Shown: piece after piece, positions 7,764 to 15,648 of the stretch | Numbering within the stretch: position 1 is the stretch's first letter | Layout: each line of letters starts with the position of its first letter | DNA from: Saprospiraceae bacterium | Lineage (GTDB): Bacteria; Bacteroidota; Bacteroidia; Bacteroidales; JAIPBB01 | Assembly: GCA_021739805.1 (NCBI GenBank) | Contig: JAIPBB010000014.1 | Coordinates: 1 to 34,672, forward strand | DNA length: 34,672 nt | Reading direction: 5' to 3' | Position numbers and translations under genes: made by a program | Notes under the pieces: model-generated | The model's input: only the letters and a program-made list of their open reading frames with translations | What the model was told of the DNA's origin: nothing | The model's database searches: none

Positions 7764-7964
7764 TTAATTTGAACACAAATTACGTTTTCTTTTAATGCCT
7801 AATTGATTGTATTGATCTAATGTTAAATCAAACTCGTACTCGGTTTCATTGATTGGAGCAAAGGAAAAATCATCGGAATAACCTTTAATTTTGCATACTT
7901 TATCCCAAACCTTAAAATCAAGAACATCCCAGATTGAAAGTGTAATGGTTTGTTGATGATTCAT
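7764..7964 (-). CDS. Small hypothetical protein, 66 residues
   Basis: I do not recognise this protein. It starts MNHQQTITLSIWDVLDFKVWDKVCKI, is acidic in the middle, has no signal peptide or membrane span, and ends with a basic RKRNLCSN tail. A single small globular fold is plausible. Support for it being real: it is followed by a strong intrinsic terminator, no competing frame exists here, and a near-consensus TATACTTG (complement of 8001-8008) lies about 37 bp upstream as a possible -7 box. It has no operon partners; the flanking genes are a peptidase on the same strand across a 420-bp gap and a divergent dehydrogenase. Confidence 0.6.
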   Translation of the reverse strand: MNHQQTITLSIWDVLDFKVWDKVCKIKGYSDDFSFAPINETEYEFDLTLDQYNQLGIKRKRNLCSN

Positions 7965-8046
7965 GACATATTTATTTTATTTATAATTTAATTTTCGCTG
8001 CAAGTATATTTATTAAAATTAAATTTACATCAACTAAAAGGATGAA

Positions 8047-8120
8047 TTGTAATTTATTTAGGTTGAAATGTAGATAGTAGTTTGTGAATTGTAAAAAAGT
8101 AATTCAACCTAAAATTACAA
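8047..8120. repeat. Inverted repeat between divergent genes
   Basis: Inner arms TTTAGGTTGAA (8057-8067) and TTCAACCTAAA (8103-8113) match over 11 bp, and outer arms TTGTAATT (8047-8054) and AATTACAA (8113-8120) over 8 bp, with a small bulge between them. The whole would fold into a hairpin of about 74 bases. It lies 80 bp before the small gene's ATG on one side and 53 bp before the dehydrogenase ATG on the other, so it may be an operator or a structured leader. Confidence 0.45.
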
Positions 8121-8172
8121 GCTGGATTTTTGGTTTAATAATAATTTATAAATTAGCCCATTATTTTATATT

Positions 8173-8970
8173 ATGAAGACATTCGAGAACAAAGTAGTTT
8201 GGATTACCGGTGCATCAGGTGGAATAGGAGAGAAGTTAGTTTATGAATTAGCAAATCATAATCTTAAATTAGTTTTATCATCAAATGAAGAAGATGAGCT
8301 GCAAAGAGTTAAGAGCAATTGCAAACTTCCTGATGAGAACATTATGTTGTTGCCCTTTGATTTAACTCAACATGATATTATTGAAAGTGTTTTTAACGAA
8401 ATTGTCAAAAAATTTGGAACAATTGACTTATTAATTAATAATGGAGGAATAAGCAGTAGAGCTTTTGCACATGAAACATTAATGTCCACTTATAAAAAAA
8501 TAATGGATATAAATTATTTTGGAACTGTTGCAGTTACAAAAGCTGTGCTTCCATTAATGATAAAAAATAAATGTGGGCATATTGTTGTTATGTCCAGTGC
8601 TGCAGGGAAAATTGGAACTCCAATGCGTTCTGCCTATTGTGCATCCAAACATGCACTTCAGGGTTATTTCGATTCGTTGCGAGCAGAAGTTTACAATCAC
8701 AATATTAAAGTTACTATTGTTTGTCCGGGTTATATAAGAACCAATATTTCACTTAATGCAATAACTGCTGATGGTAATTCTTTTAATAAAATGGATTCAA
8801 ATCAAGCAAAAGGAATGCTTCCTGAAGTCCTTGCAAAAAAAATTCTTCAAGCTGTTTTAAAAGAAAAAGAAGAGATTTGGGTTGGAGGCAAAGAAATACT
8901 CGGGCTTTATATAAAAAGATTTTTTCCGCTTATGATTTCAAGAATCATAAGGAAGCAAGCTCCAAAATAA
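8173..8970 (+). CDS. Short-chain dehydrogenase/reductase
   Basis: A 265-residue classical SDR oxidoreductase using NAD(P)H in the cytoplasm or at the membrane surface. The cofactor-binding TGASGGIG motif is at residues 12-19 and the structural NNGG at 89-92. The catalytic tetrad is Asn114, Ser142 (MSSAAGKIG), Tyr155 and Lys159 (YCASK), followed by CPGYIRTNIS. The C-terminus, rich in basic and aromatic residues (GLYIKRFFPLMISRIIRK), resembles membrane-associated members such as the DHRS7-like group. It has no close partner in an operon. A hairpin lies in its upstream region and a short heptamer array follows its stop. The substrate cannot be assigned. Confidence 0.9.
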   Translation: MKTFENKVVWITGASGGIGEKLVYELANHNLKLVLSSNEEDELQRVKSNCKLPDENIMLLPFDLTQHDIIESVFNEIVKKFGTIDLLINNGGISSRAFAHETLMSTYKKIMDINYFGTVAVTKAVLPLMIKNKCGHIVVMSSAAGKIGTPMRSAYCASKHALQGYFDSLRAEVYNHNIKVTIVCPGYIRTNISLNAITADGNSFNKMDSNQAKGMLPEVLAKKILQAVLKEKEEIWVGGKEILGLYIKRFFPLMISRIIRKQAPK

Positions 8971-8980
8971 TTTTACGCTT

Positions 8981-9008
8981 CTCGTAACTCGTAACCCGAA
9001 ACTCGCAA
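8981..9008. repeat. Tandem heptamer array, four units
   Basis: Four abutting 7-base units, CTCGTAA, CTCGTAA, CCCGAAA and CTCGCAA, ten bases after the dehydrogenase stop. They share the pattern CYCGNAA and are related to the longer arrays at 13263-13309 and 19580-19622. Confidence 0.6.
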
Positions 9009-9078
9009 CAAAAATCTGTATTAATAAGTTGATTGTAATCGGTTTATAGTAATCATATTGGAATATGTTTGGATTCTA

Positions 9079-9546
9079 TCAAGGGTAATTTACATTTGCA
9101 AAACTTCCGTTAGTAACCGATAAAGTGTCTCCTGAAGTAGGATTAATAGCTGTGAAATAAAAACTTCCGGTTGCTTTCTTATTTTCAGAGTCTATTTTTG
9201 TAAGCTTTATAAGACCTTCATAAGCAGCATATGTTGATGTTGAAGTACTATCAGTATTTTCAATATAAATTGTTCCCGGTTGGCTCACTGAAATAGTGTA
9301 ATCTCCTACAGTTATGCCATAAAACATTAGTGAAATATTTTTCTTTCCTTCTAATCCTGAGATGATTAATTTGTTATTATTAATAGTTCCGATTGGTGCA
9401 CCTGCTTTCCAGCTAACATTATCAACTTTGCATTCCATTGTTCCGATTAAATTATTAGTAACATCATCAATTTTGTCTTTCGTGCAGGAAAATTGAAACA
9501 GAGAGATAATAAAGATTGCTAAAAATATAATTTTGCGTTTTTTCAT
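9079..9546 (-). CDS. Small lipoprotein, DUF6252-like
   Basis: A 155-residue exported lipoprotein. The N-terminus has a basic start, a hydrophobic core and a lipid-attachment Cys21 (LFQFSC), so it should be anchored in a membrane facing the periplasm or surface. The mature part is beta-rich: MECKVDNVSWKAG, LIISGLEGKKNISLMF, GDYTIS, and a terminal pattern with a strand turning into TNGSF. This arrangement resembles the Bacteroidota DUF6252 family of lipoproteins as I remember it; no function is known for that family. The gene follows the outer-membrane protein gene by 59 bases on the same strand and may be cotranscribed with it. Confidence 0.7.
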   Translation of the reverse strand: MKKRKIIFLAIFIISLFQFSCTKDKIDDVTNNLIGTMECKVDNVSWKAGAPIGTINNNKLIISGLEGKKNISLMFYGITVGDYTISVSQPGTIYIENTDSTSTSTYAAYEGLIKLTKIDSENKKATGSFYFTAINPTSGDTLSVTNGSFANVNYP

Positions 9547-9605
9547 TTTTGTGAATTTATTTTTTAGTGATTTAATAAAACCTTTTTTAATTTATGCAAT
9601 AATAA

Positions 9606-10535
9606 TTAATAAAAACTCATTCCAAAACTTATTCCTGGCCAAAATAGAAAATTCATTTTATCTTTAATGATTTCTGTGTCAACGATAGGCCAGGGTGAAA
9701 CATCTGATCCAAATTTTTTGTTAGCACTATTGTAAAAATTAGAAAACATTAAATTCATATTTAGACCTGCATAAACTCTTGAACTACTGCTTATTTCCTT
9801 GCCATAATTAAATCTAAGACTAGCAATTGTATTTAATTTTTTTGTGAACATCTCATTTTCATTTACCTGTAATAGTAACAATTCCAGATTTTTGAATTTA
9901 TTTTCTTTCAGGGATAATTCTTTACCAATGCCAATTCCCAAAGCAGTTTTGAATTTTCCACCAAAAGGTTGAAGTCCAATAGATACTATTTTATATAAGT
10001 TTGGTGTACCAACTTTATAACCCATATTAAAATAAAAACTTTCATTTGCCCATAATTCGAAATTTTTCGAAGCATTTTGATTGACATTGATAAATCCTAT
10101 TTGCTTTCCATAAAGAGTATCACAGACGTTTATAAATCCAATTTGCTTTCCATTAACAATACTGGCTCTATTATAAAGCAATGAAATTTGCATTCCATCC
10201 TGAACTCCGCCACAACTATTAACAAGACATGCAATTTGATTTCCGCTTGTAAAATATGTATTATGATTTCCAATTAATCCGATTTCTGTTCCATTAAGTG
10301 CACCTTCAACACCGAATAATAAGTTTAAGGAAAGCTTATTAATAAAATAAGTTTTACCCCAATTTGTTCCAAGTGGATAAAAAACCGTAAACTGAAAATT
10401 ATTGGACTCTAAATTAATAGTGTCGATAAACAAGGAATCAGTTGAAAGACTGTCTATTCTAATAAACTGCTGGGAAAAAGAGAATTTAATTGTGAAAATA
10501 AATATGAAAACAAATATTATATTTTTATACTTCAT
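9606..10535 (-). CDS. Outer-membrane protein with LA_2272-type surface repeats
   Basis: A 309-residue protein with a signal peptide (cleavage near KFSFSQ). Its middle holds about five short repeats of 17-19 residues: NGTEIGLIGNHNT, SGNQIACLVNSCGG, DGMQISLLYNRAS, NGKQIGFINVCDT and YGKQIGFINVNQN. The G-x-Q-I-x-x-x-x-N pattern is that of the LA_2272 surface-repeat proteins. The second half alternates polar and hydrophobic residues and ends in an aromatic (GISFGMSFY), as expected for strands of an outer-membrane barrel. It is probably an outer-membrane or surface protein of unknown function. A well-formed promoter lies upstream, and a small lipoprotein gene follows. Confidence 0.72.
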   Translation of the reverse strand: MKYKNIIFVFIFIFTIKFSFSQQFIRIDSLSTDSLFIDTINLESNNFQFTVFYPLGTNWGKTYFINKLSLNLLFGVEGALNGTEIGLIGNHNTYFTSGNQIACLVNSCGGVQDGMQISLLYNRASIVNGKQIGFINVCDTLYGKQIGFINVNQNASKNFELWANESFYFNMGYKVGTPNLYKIVSIGLQPFGGKFKTALGIGIGKELSLKENKFKNLELLLLQVNENEMFTKKLNTIASLRFNYGKEISSSSRVYAGLNMNLMFSNFYNSANKKFGSDVSPWPIVDTEIIKDKMNFLFWPGISFGMSFY

Positions 10536-10576
10536 TGTATTTCTAAAAAAAAGGTTTTTACAACTGATTTGTAATG

Positions 10577-10607
10577 TAAAAGTAATTTAAATTCTATAAA
10601 ATGCAAA
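10577..10607 (-). promoter_or_regulatory. Promoter of the surface-repeat protein gene
   Basis: The minus strand has TTTG (complement of 10604-10607), a 19-bp spacer and TACTTTTA (complement of 10577-10584), which differs from TAnnTTTG only in the last base. It lies about 42 bp upstream of the ATG at 10535. Confidence 0.6.
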
Positions 10608-10629
10608 ACCTGATTTAAAATTTGTAAAA

Positions 10630-12483
10630 TTAATTGTTGAATTCTATGAATTCTTTCATTAATATTTGAAGGTATGCTTTTCCTTGATTGAGATAGAGTT
10701 CATTTTCTTTTAGCGGAATGTTTTTGTTTTTCACGTAAATTGTATCACCAAGCTTATGGTCATAAACAATAGCTTGATTAGGATTAATCCAACCAAAACC
10801 ATCATCAAATGAATAGAAGGCAAATTCAGGTGAATATTTGTTGAAGATATTTTTGCTCCAGTGAAAATTATTGTGTTCAATTTTTAACTGTGAAAGAATG
10901 GTTGCCGGAAAATCGCTATGGCAAGTAATTATATCACAAATTTGACCTTTATATTCATCTTTTAGTGGCTCACCATAAATTAAAAATGGTATCCAATGTC
11001 TATTGACTTCATGACTTTTTCGCCCGTATGGGTTATAGTGTGCGTGATCTGCAACAATAATGAATATGGTGTTTTTATACCATTCTTCAGTCTTTGATTT
11101 ATTTATAAATTCTCCTAAACATTTATCAGTGTAATTTACAGTGTTATAATATTTATTAGATTTATAAAATCCCATATCAACCGGAAAATCAAAAGGTTCA
11201 TGGTTTGTGCTTGTCATTAATATGCTTAAAAATGGTTTAGGATTATTTTTTAAGTCAGAAACAGTAAAATTGAATAATTCTTCATCATAAGCACCCCAAT
11301 GGGTTCTGTTTTTATATTCAAAATCATCTTGACCAATAAGCTTATCAAATCCGGCTGACTCCATATAAGATTCCGTATTTGCAAAATATAGGTCACCGCC
11401 ATAATAATATGAACTGTGATAACCATTAGAATCTAAACTTCTTGCAATGCTTGGAAGTTTATCAAATTTTCCAAATTCCCTGATTATGGTAGTTGTTGGC
11501 TGTGAAGGGAAGCCTGAAATAAGAGCTGCGAAACCCTGCTCTGTTCTAAATCCAGTGGAATAGTAATTAGAAAACAAATAACCTTCTTTACTTAGTTTGT
11601 CAAATTCAGGAGTAACTTTATCTGTATTGCCATATACACCTGTTACTTCAGCACTCCAGCTTTCGAGCAATATCATTACAATATTTGGTTTTGGGGTGTT
11701 AAAAAGATAAGTTGTTGAATCTCTTGGTGTTTCAAAAGTCTCATTCAAAATTTGATTTGCTACTTCATCTTCAAAATACTTATAAGGATTTTCTTTAATT
11801 AAATCGGGTTTTGTGGCAACTTCAAGGAAATTCCAAACACTATTAACTGCAGCCTGGTTTAAAACCGAATGTTTTGAAAAATAAGCACTGCTTTTATTAA
11901 TTGGATACAGTTGCAACCCTCCTCTGATTCCAATAAAAATTACACCAAGCAAAAGAATCGGAAGAAATATTTTTAGTGTAATATGAAATTTGAACTGCAC
12001 TAAATGTTTATGTACGAATTTATTAAATGCCCAAATTGATAATAAACTCAAAACTAAACTTAATGATAAAAGTAGAATAATTGAGCCTGGACTTACTGTT
12101 CCTAAAGCCTCTTTTGGATAGGCAAGATAGGAGAGGGCTTTACTATTTATTTTATTACCCCATTCGGCAAATAATCCGATATCAAAAACTAAAATTAAGG
12201 ATGTGATTACAATAAGAATGCTAAAAAAAGTAAAAAAAATTCGCCGAAGAACTTTTTTTCCATTGTAATTAAATGCAGCTAAAACAAGAACAACAATAGC
12301 AGAAAAATAGCTTATTACCGATAAGTCCAAGCCAAGTGAATGCCAATTGCATAATAATATTCCTGAAAAGTCAAGACAGTCGTAATGAGCAGTTTGAGAA
12401 AAGATAAAAATTAATCGATGAACGAAAAATAGTAATAACCAAAAGATTATAAATCTTACAATATAATTTAGATACCTGAACAT
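10630..12483 (-). CDS. LtaS-like sulfatase-fold membrane phosphotransferase
   Basis: An inner-membrane enzyme of the lipoteichoic-acid-synthase type: five membrane spans in the first 190 residues, then a large periplasmic alkaline-phosphatase/sulfatase-fold domain. I use the ATG at 12481-12483 (617 residues), because the upstream TTG at 12510 lies inside a perfect -7 box. Catalytic features are visible: the metal-binding Glu in MILLESWSAEVTG (about E274), the nucleophile Thr in STGFRTEQGF (about T314), NHEPFDFP, VADHAHYNPYG (metal Asp and His) and a further His in EVNRHWIPF. Gram-negative members transfer phosphoglycerol or phosphoethanolamine onto periplasmic glucans, lipids or glycans. The acceptor here is unknown. 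Confidence 0.88.
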   Translation of the reverse strand: MFRYLNYIVRFIIFWLLLFFVHRLIFIFSQTAHYDCLDFSGILLCNWHSLGLDLSVISYFSAIVVLVLAAFNYNGKKVLRRIFFTFFSILIVITSLILVFDIGLFAEWGNKINSKALSYLAYPKEALGTVSPGSIILLLSLSLVLSLLSIWAFNKFVHKHLVQFKFHITLKIFLPILLLGVIFIGIRGGLQLYPINKSSAYFSKHSVLNQAAVNSVWNFLEVATKPDLIKENPYKYFEDEVANQILNETFETPRDSTTYLFNTPKPNIVMILLESWSAEVTGVYGNTDKVTPEFDKLSKEGYLFSNYYSTGFRTEQGFAALISGFPSQPTTTIIREFGKFDKLPSIARSLDSNGYHSSYYYGGDLYFANTESYMESAGFDKLIGQDDFEYKNRTHWGAYDEELFNFTVSDLKNNPKPFLSILMTSTNHEPFDFPVDMGFYKSNKYYNTVNYTDKCLGEFINKSKTEEWYKNTIFIIVADHAHYNPYGRKSHEVNRHWIPFLIYGEPLKDEYKGQICDIITCHSDFPATILSQLKIEHNNFHWSKNIFNKYSPEFAFYSFDDGFGWINPNQAIVYDHKLGDTIYVKNKNIPLKENELYLNQGKAYLQILMKEFIEFNN

Positions 12484-12507
12484 GAAGCCATATATTTTAG
12501 AAAAAGG

Positions 12508-12515
12508 CAAATATA
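12508..12515 (-). promoter_or_regulatory. -7 box of the LtaS-like gene
   Basis: The minus strand reads TATATTTG, an exact TAnnTTTG match, putting the transcription start near 12501 and leaving an 18-base leader before the ATG at 12483. The possible TTG start at 12510 would lie within the box and is therefore not used. No TTTG is seen at the standard -33 spacing. Confidence 0.5.
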
Positions 12516-12740
12516 AGGAAATATTAGATTAATGATTTATCAATTTGAATCATTACTATTTGCAATGCAATTTGAGTGTTATATTGGTTTTTAATTTCAA
12601 TATTTTTGCAAACAGGATTGTTATGTAGCTGGACTTAAATTTTACTGTTTTGTTGTTATATCACACTAAATTCGTGCGGGGATATTATTATTTATACTTT
12701 ATCTATAATAATAAAACTAAAAGAATAGACTTTTTCTTAT

Positions 12741-12748
12741 TATTTTTG
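12741..12748 (+). promoter_or_regulatory. -7 box of ruvX
   Basis: TATTTTTG is an exact TAnnTTTG match 14 bp before the ruvX ATG, so the message would be almost leaderless. The -33 position shows no TTTG. The preceding gap (12516-12740) holds nothing else I can identify. Confidence 0.4.
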
Positions 12749-12762
12749 CCAGAAATTATTTT

Positions 12763-13173
12763 ATGGGAAGAATCCTTGCAATTGATTATGGGCAGAAAAG
12801 AGTTGGTATTGCTGTCACTGATGAATTAAAGATGATTGCAAATCCATTAACAACAGTTCATTCAAAAGACATTTTTGATTTTCTTAAGGAATATTTTTCA
12901 AAGGAAAATGTTGAATGTATTGTTGTTGGTGAACCAAAGCAGATGAATAATTTGCCTTCAGAATCAAAAGGATTAATTGACAGTTTTATTAAAAAATTAA
13001 AAAAACAGTTTTCGGAAATTCCTATAGTAAGAGTTGATGAAAGGTTTACTTCAAAAATGGCCTTTCAGACGATGATAGATGCAGGATTAAAAAAGAAAGC
13101 AAGAAGAAATAAAGAGTTAGTTGACACCATTAGTGCAACAATTATTTTGCAGTCTTATATGGAAACATTGTGA
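12763..13173 (+). CDS. ruvX: Putative pre-16S rRNA nuclease / Holliday junction resolvase-like YqgF
   Basis: A 136-residue RNase H-fold nuclease of the YqgF/RuvX family, which matures the 5' end of 16S rRNA in E. coli and was first annotated as a Holliday junction resolvase. The acidic active-site residues are D8 (LAIDYGQKRVG), E57 (VVGEPKQ), E93 (VDERFTS) and D121 (ELVDTISATIILQSY). The length is normal for the family. It precedes peptide deformylase, the usual Bacteroidota order, although a 189-bp repeat-bearing spacer separates the two. Confidence 0.95.
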   Translation: MGRILAIDYGQKRVGIAVTDELKMIANPLTTVHSKDIFDFLKEYFSKENVECIVVGEPKQMNNLPSESKGLIDSFIKKLKKQFSEIPIVRVDERFTSKMAFQTMIDAGLKKKARRNKELVDTISATIILQSYMETL

Positions 13174-13177
13174 AAAA

Positions 13178-13195
13178 GGCTAAGGCTAAGGCTAA
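13178..13195. repeat. Three tandem GGCTAA hexamers
   Basis: Three perfect copies of GGCTAA begin five bases after the ruvX stop and are followed by GGAGAAAGGAG. This simple repeat shares the spacer with the heptamer array at 13263-13309. Slipped-strand expansion is likely. Confidence 0.7.
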
Positions 13196-13262
13196 GGAGA
13201 AAGGAGTAATCGGTGAGCATTAGGCAAAAGTAAAAAGTAAAAAAGGGCAGTGAATAAGCAGA

Positions 13263-13309
13263 ACTGAAACTTAAAACCTGAAACTTGAAACTTGAAACTT
13301 GAAACTTGA
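13263..13309. repeat. Tandem heptamer array, about seven units
   Basis: Abutting 7-base units read ACTGAAA, CTTAAAA, CCTGAAA, three perfect CTTGAAA, and a final partial CTTGA. The consensus CYTGAAA matches the array at 19580-19622 and differs by two bases from the CTCGTAA units at 8981. It fills the ruvX-def spacer and contains no gene. Confidence 0.8.
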
Positions 13310-13362
13310 TTAGCCCAAATAAATTAAAAATAACAAAACATTTAATTAGAAAATAAATAAAT

Positions 13363-13932
13363 ATGATTTTACCGGTAGTAGCATATGGACATCCAATTTT
13401 AAGAAAGATTTCAGAAGAAATTGATGAGTCATATCCAAAATTACATGAGTTGATTGCCAATATGTATGAAACAATGTATTATTCTGTCGGGGTAGGATTG
13501 GCGGCTCCGCAAGTTGGATTAAATATTAGGTTGTTCATTATTGATGCATCTCCAATTATGGATGATGAAGAAGAAAAGAAAAATGCAAAGAAAGTTTTTA
13601 TTAACCCTGAAATAATTGAAGAAGAAGGTGAAGAATGGGCTTATAACGAAGGATGTTTAAGCATACCCGAAATACATGAAGACGTTATTCGTAAACCTAG
13701 AATTCACATTGATTATTTTGATGAAAATTTTAATCATCATGATGAATGGATTGATGGTATTAATGCAAGAGTTATTCAGCATGAATATGACCACCTTGAA
13801 GGTACACTTTTTGTAGATAAGATTAACACCCTTAAAAAGACTCTGTTAAGAAGAAGGCTTCATGATATTACAAAAGGAGTAACCGGAGCAAAATATAAAA
13901 TGATATTCCCTGCAAAAAAGAAAATCAGGTAA
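13363..13932 (+). CDS. def: Peptide deformylase
   Basis: Removes the formyl group from the N-terminal methionine of new proteins; a cytoplasmic metalloenzyme. All three family motifs are present: GVGLAAPQ (residues 43-50), EGCLSIP (96-102, with metal ligand Cys98) and QHEYDHLEG (139-147, with ligands His140 and His144 and catalytic Glu141). It has 189 residues, a normal length, with a basic C-terminal tail. It lies between ruvX and a TPR lipoprotein gene, a neighbourhood I recognise from other Bacteroidota. Confidence 0.97.
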   Translation: MILPVVAYGHPILRKISEEIDESYPKLHELIANMYETMYYSVGVGLAAPQVGLNIRLFIIDASPIMDDEEEKKNAKKVFINPEIIEEEGEEWAYNEGCLSIPEIHEDVIRKPRIHIDYFDENFNHHDEWIDGINARVIQHEYDHLEGTLFVDKINTLKKTLLRRRLHDITKGVTGAKYKMIFPAKKKIR

Positions 13933-13966
13933 TAGTTGAATATTAACCTTTAAAAAATATAAAGCA

Positions 13967-14025
13967 ATGAAATGCCCATGTACAAAAGTACACCAAAAGT
14001 GATGATTAAAATTTGGGCATTCCAT
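13967..14025. repeat. Nested inverted repeat in the leader of the TPR lipoprotein gene
   Basis: ATGAAATGCCCA (13967-13978) pairs with TGGGCATTCCAT (14014-14025) at 11 of 12 positions. Inside it TGTAC (13979-13983) pairs with GTACA (13988-13992) around AAAA. The structure ends 75 bp before the ATG of the lipoprotein gene and 35 bp after def. It may be a def terminator or a structured 5' leader; no T run follows it. Confidence 0.45.
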
Positions 14026-14100
14026 GTTAAGTACAGATTAAACTTGAATACATGAAAATTCAAATAATAGAAATTCAATTAGATAACTAAATTTAAACAC

Positions 14101-14667
14101 ATGAAAAAAGTATTTAATTTTTTAATGATTGTAGCAGTAATCTCATTACTGGCTTCATGTAAATCAAAAGAAGAAAAAGCAATTTCTGAAATTACACAAT
14201 TACAAAAAGAATTATTTAATGATAGTTTGGGTGTGATAGTTATGGAGAAGGCTAACGAAATCGTACTTCTTTACCGCGATTTTATTGAGAAATATCCAGA
14301 GCATCCAAATACTCCCAAATATCTTTTTTCTTGTGCTGATATTTCAATGAATTTAGGCAATTATGACTTATCACTTGAAATGCTTAATCTTCTCATTTCT
14401 AAATATCATGAGTCACCAAAAATACCGTCTGCTTTGCATTTACGTGGATTTATTTACGAAGATAAATTAAATGACCTTGAAAAAGCAAAAGCTTCTTACC
14501 AGGAACTAATTGATAAATTCCCTGAACATGAATTAGCTGAAAACGCAAAAGGTTGCATAAAAAATCTTGGTATATCACCTGAAGATTTAATTAAAATGTG
14601 GGAAAAACAAGATTCTTTAAATGTTGATTCAACGGAAATGACGGAAAATTTGGAGAGTGTTGAATAA
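14101..14667 (+). CDS. TPR-repeat lipoprotein
   Basis: A 188-residue exported lipoprotein: signal peptide with lipobox SLLASC and acylated Cys20. The mature part has tetratricopeptide-like helical pairs (about residues 40-140), for example FIEKYPEHPNTPKYLFSCAD, MNLGNYDLSLEMLNLLISKY and LNDLEKAKASYQELIDKFPEH, with the YPEHP/FPEHE spacing typical of BamD- and YbgF-like proteins. It is too short for BamD (about 260 residues) and lacks the extra repeats, so it is better called a TPR lipoprotein. It follows def, as in other Bacteroidota, and is convergent with cdaA at 19 bp. It likely acts as a protein-binding scaffold in the periplasm. Confidence 0.82.
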   Translation: MKKVFNFLMIVAVISLLASCKSKEEKAISEITQLQKELFNDSLGVIVMEKANEIVLLYRDFIEKYPEHPNTPKYLFSCADISMNLGNYDLSLEMLNLLISKYHESPKIPSALHLRGFIYEDKLNDLEKAKASYQELIDKFPEHELAENAKGCIKNLGISPEDLIKMWEKQDSLNVDSTEMTENLESVE

Positions 14668-14686
14668 ATCTGTAATAATCTGAAAA

Positions 14687-15484
14687 TCACAATTGATTTC
14701 TTCTTTTCTGTAATAATTCCTGAAGATATTCAAGAGTAACATTATTAATTAATTTTCCTTCTTTGCTAATTGCTATTTCTCCGGTTTGCTCAGAAACAAT
14801 TATTGAAATAGCATCTGATTGTTCAGTTACACCAACTCCGGCACGATGACGCAATCCGTAATCAACCGGGAAATTTTTTCTGTTTGACAAAGGGAGAATG
14901 CAGCTTGCTGCTACTATTCTATCGTTCCTAATAATTATTGCTCCATCATGTAGTGGGTTGTTTTTGTAAAATACACTTTCGATTAATTGGGATGTTATTA
15001 TAGAGTCAATATGAATTCCTGATTCAACTACTTCTTGTAAATTAAATTTATTTGCAATAACAATTAGAGCACCTGTTTTAGTATTAGATAGGTTTTCGCA
15101 AGATTTAATAATTTCTGAATAGTAAACTTGATCGGTTTTACTGAATCCACTTTTCCAAAAGATAAATTTTCGCTTATTTTTTGATATAAACTTTGGTGTA
15201 CCTAGTAGTAATAAGAACTTTCGGATTTCCTGTTGGAAAACAATTATTAACGCAATCACACCAACACTAATAAATGAGCCAAGTATTTCGCTTAAAAGCT
15301 CCATTTTAAGAAATAATACTATTTTCCAAATAAGATAGAATGAAATTATTCCTATAAAAATCCGAATGGCGGCAGTTCCTTTAACAAGGTTGTAAAGTGC
15401 ATAAAGCAAGCCAGCTACTAAAACTATATCAATTACATCAAGTAATCGAATTTTAAGAAATACCGGTATTAAAAGTTCTATCAT
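14687..15484 (-). CDS. cdaA: Membrane diadenylate cyclase CdaA
   Basis: Makes the second messenger c-di-AMP from two ATP. The protein has 265 residues: three N-terminal membrane spans (about 15-33, 40-58 and 70-86), then a DAC (DisA_N) domain. Catalytic motifs are DGA (residues 180-182 in NNPLHDGAIII) and RHR (212-214 in YGLRHRAGVGV), both intact. Downstream residues SIIVSEQTGEIAISKEGKL match the family. It sits just downstream of folP on the same strand, an arrangement common in Bacteroidota, with a 164-bp repeat-rich spacer between. Cyclic di-AMP usually controls potassium and osmotic balance and wall stress; no CdaR regulator is adjacent. Confidence 0.95.
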   Translation of the reverse strand: MIELLIPVFLKIRLLDVIDIVLVAGLLYALYNLVKGTAAIRIFIGIISFYLIWKIVLFLKMELLSEILGSFISVGVIALIIVFQQEIRKFLLLLGTPKFISKNKRKFIFWKSGFSKTDQVYYSEIIKSCENLSNTKTGALIVIANKFNLQEVVESGIHIDSIITSQLIESVFYKNNPLHDGAIIIRNDRIVAASCILPLSNRKNFPVDYGLRHRAGVGVTEQSDAISIIVSEQTGEIAISKEGKLINNVTLEYLQELLQKRRNQL

Positions 15485-15648
15485 GATAAATTCTAATATT
15501 CTATCTAAATTCTAATATCTAATTTCTAAATTTTTAACAATATCGAAATAATAATTTTCCAAAATTTCAAACAATATAACAATATAACAATTTACAATGG
15601 AACAATCAAACAGCGTAACAATTTACCAAAAAGCAAAAGTAAGAATTT
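15485..15648. repeat. AT-rich short repeats between folP and cdaA
   Basis: The spacer holds repeats of AATTCTAATAT (near 15490 and 15510) and then AATATAAC in tandem (about 15573-15588), continuing as ACAATTTACAATGGAACAAT. It has no reading frame of note. It resembles the other low-complexity spacer arrays in the window but uses a different motif. Confidence 0.45.

Noticed and set aside
8981..9008. CRISPR-like array
   Set aside because: The repeat unit is seven bases with no spacers; the same holds for the arrays at 13263 and 19580. No cas gene is present.
12484..12510. TTG start for the LtaS-like protein at 12510
   Set aside because: The TTG lies within a perfect TAnnTTTG -7 box; the ATG at 12483 directly precedes the first membrane span.
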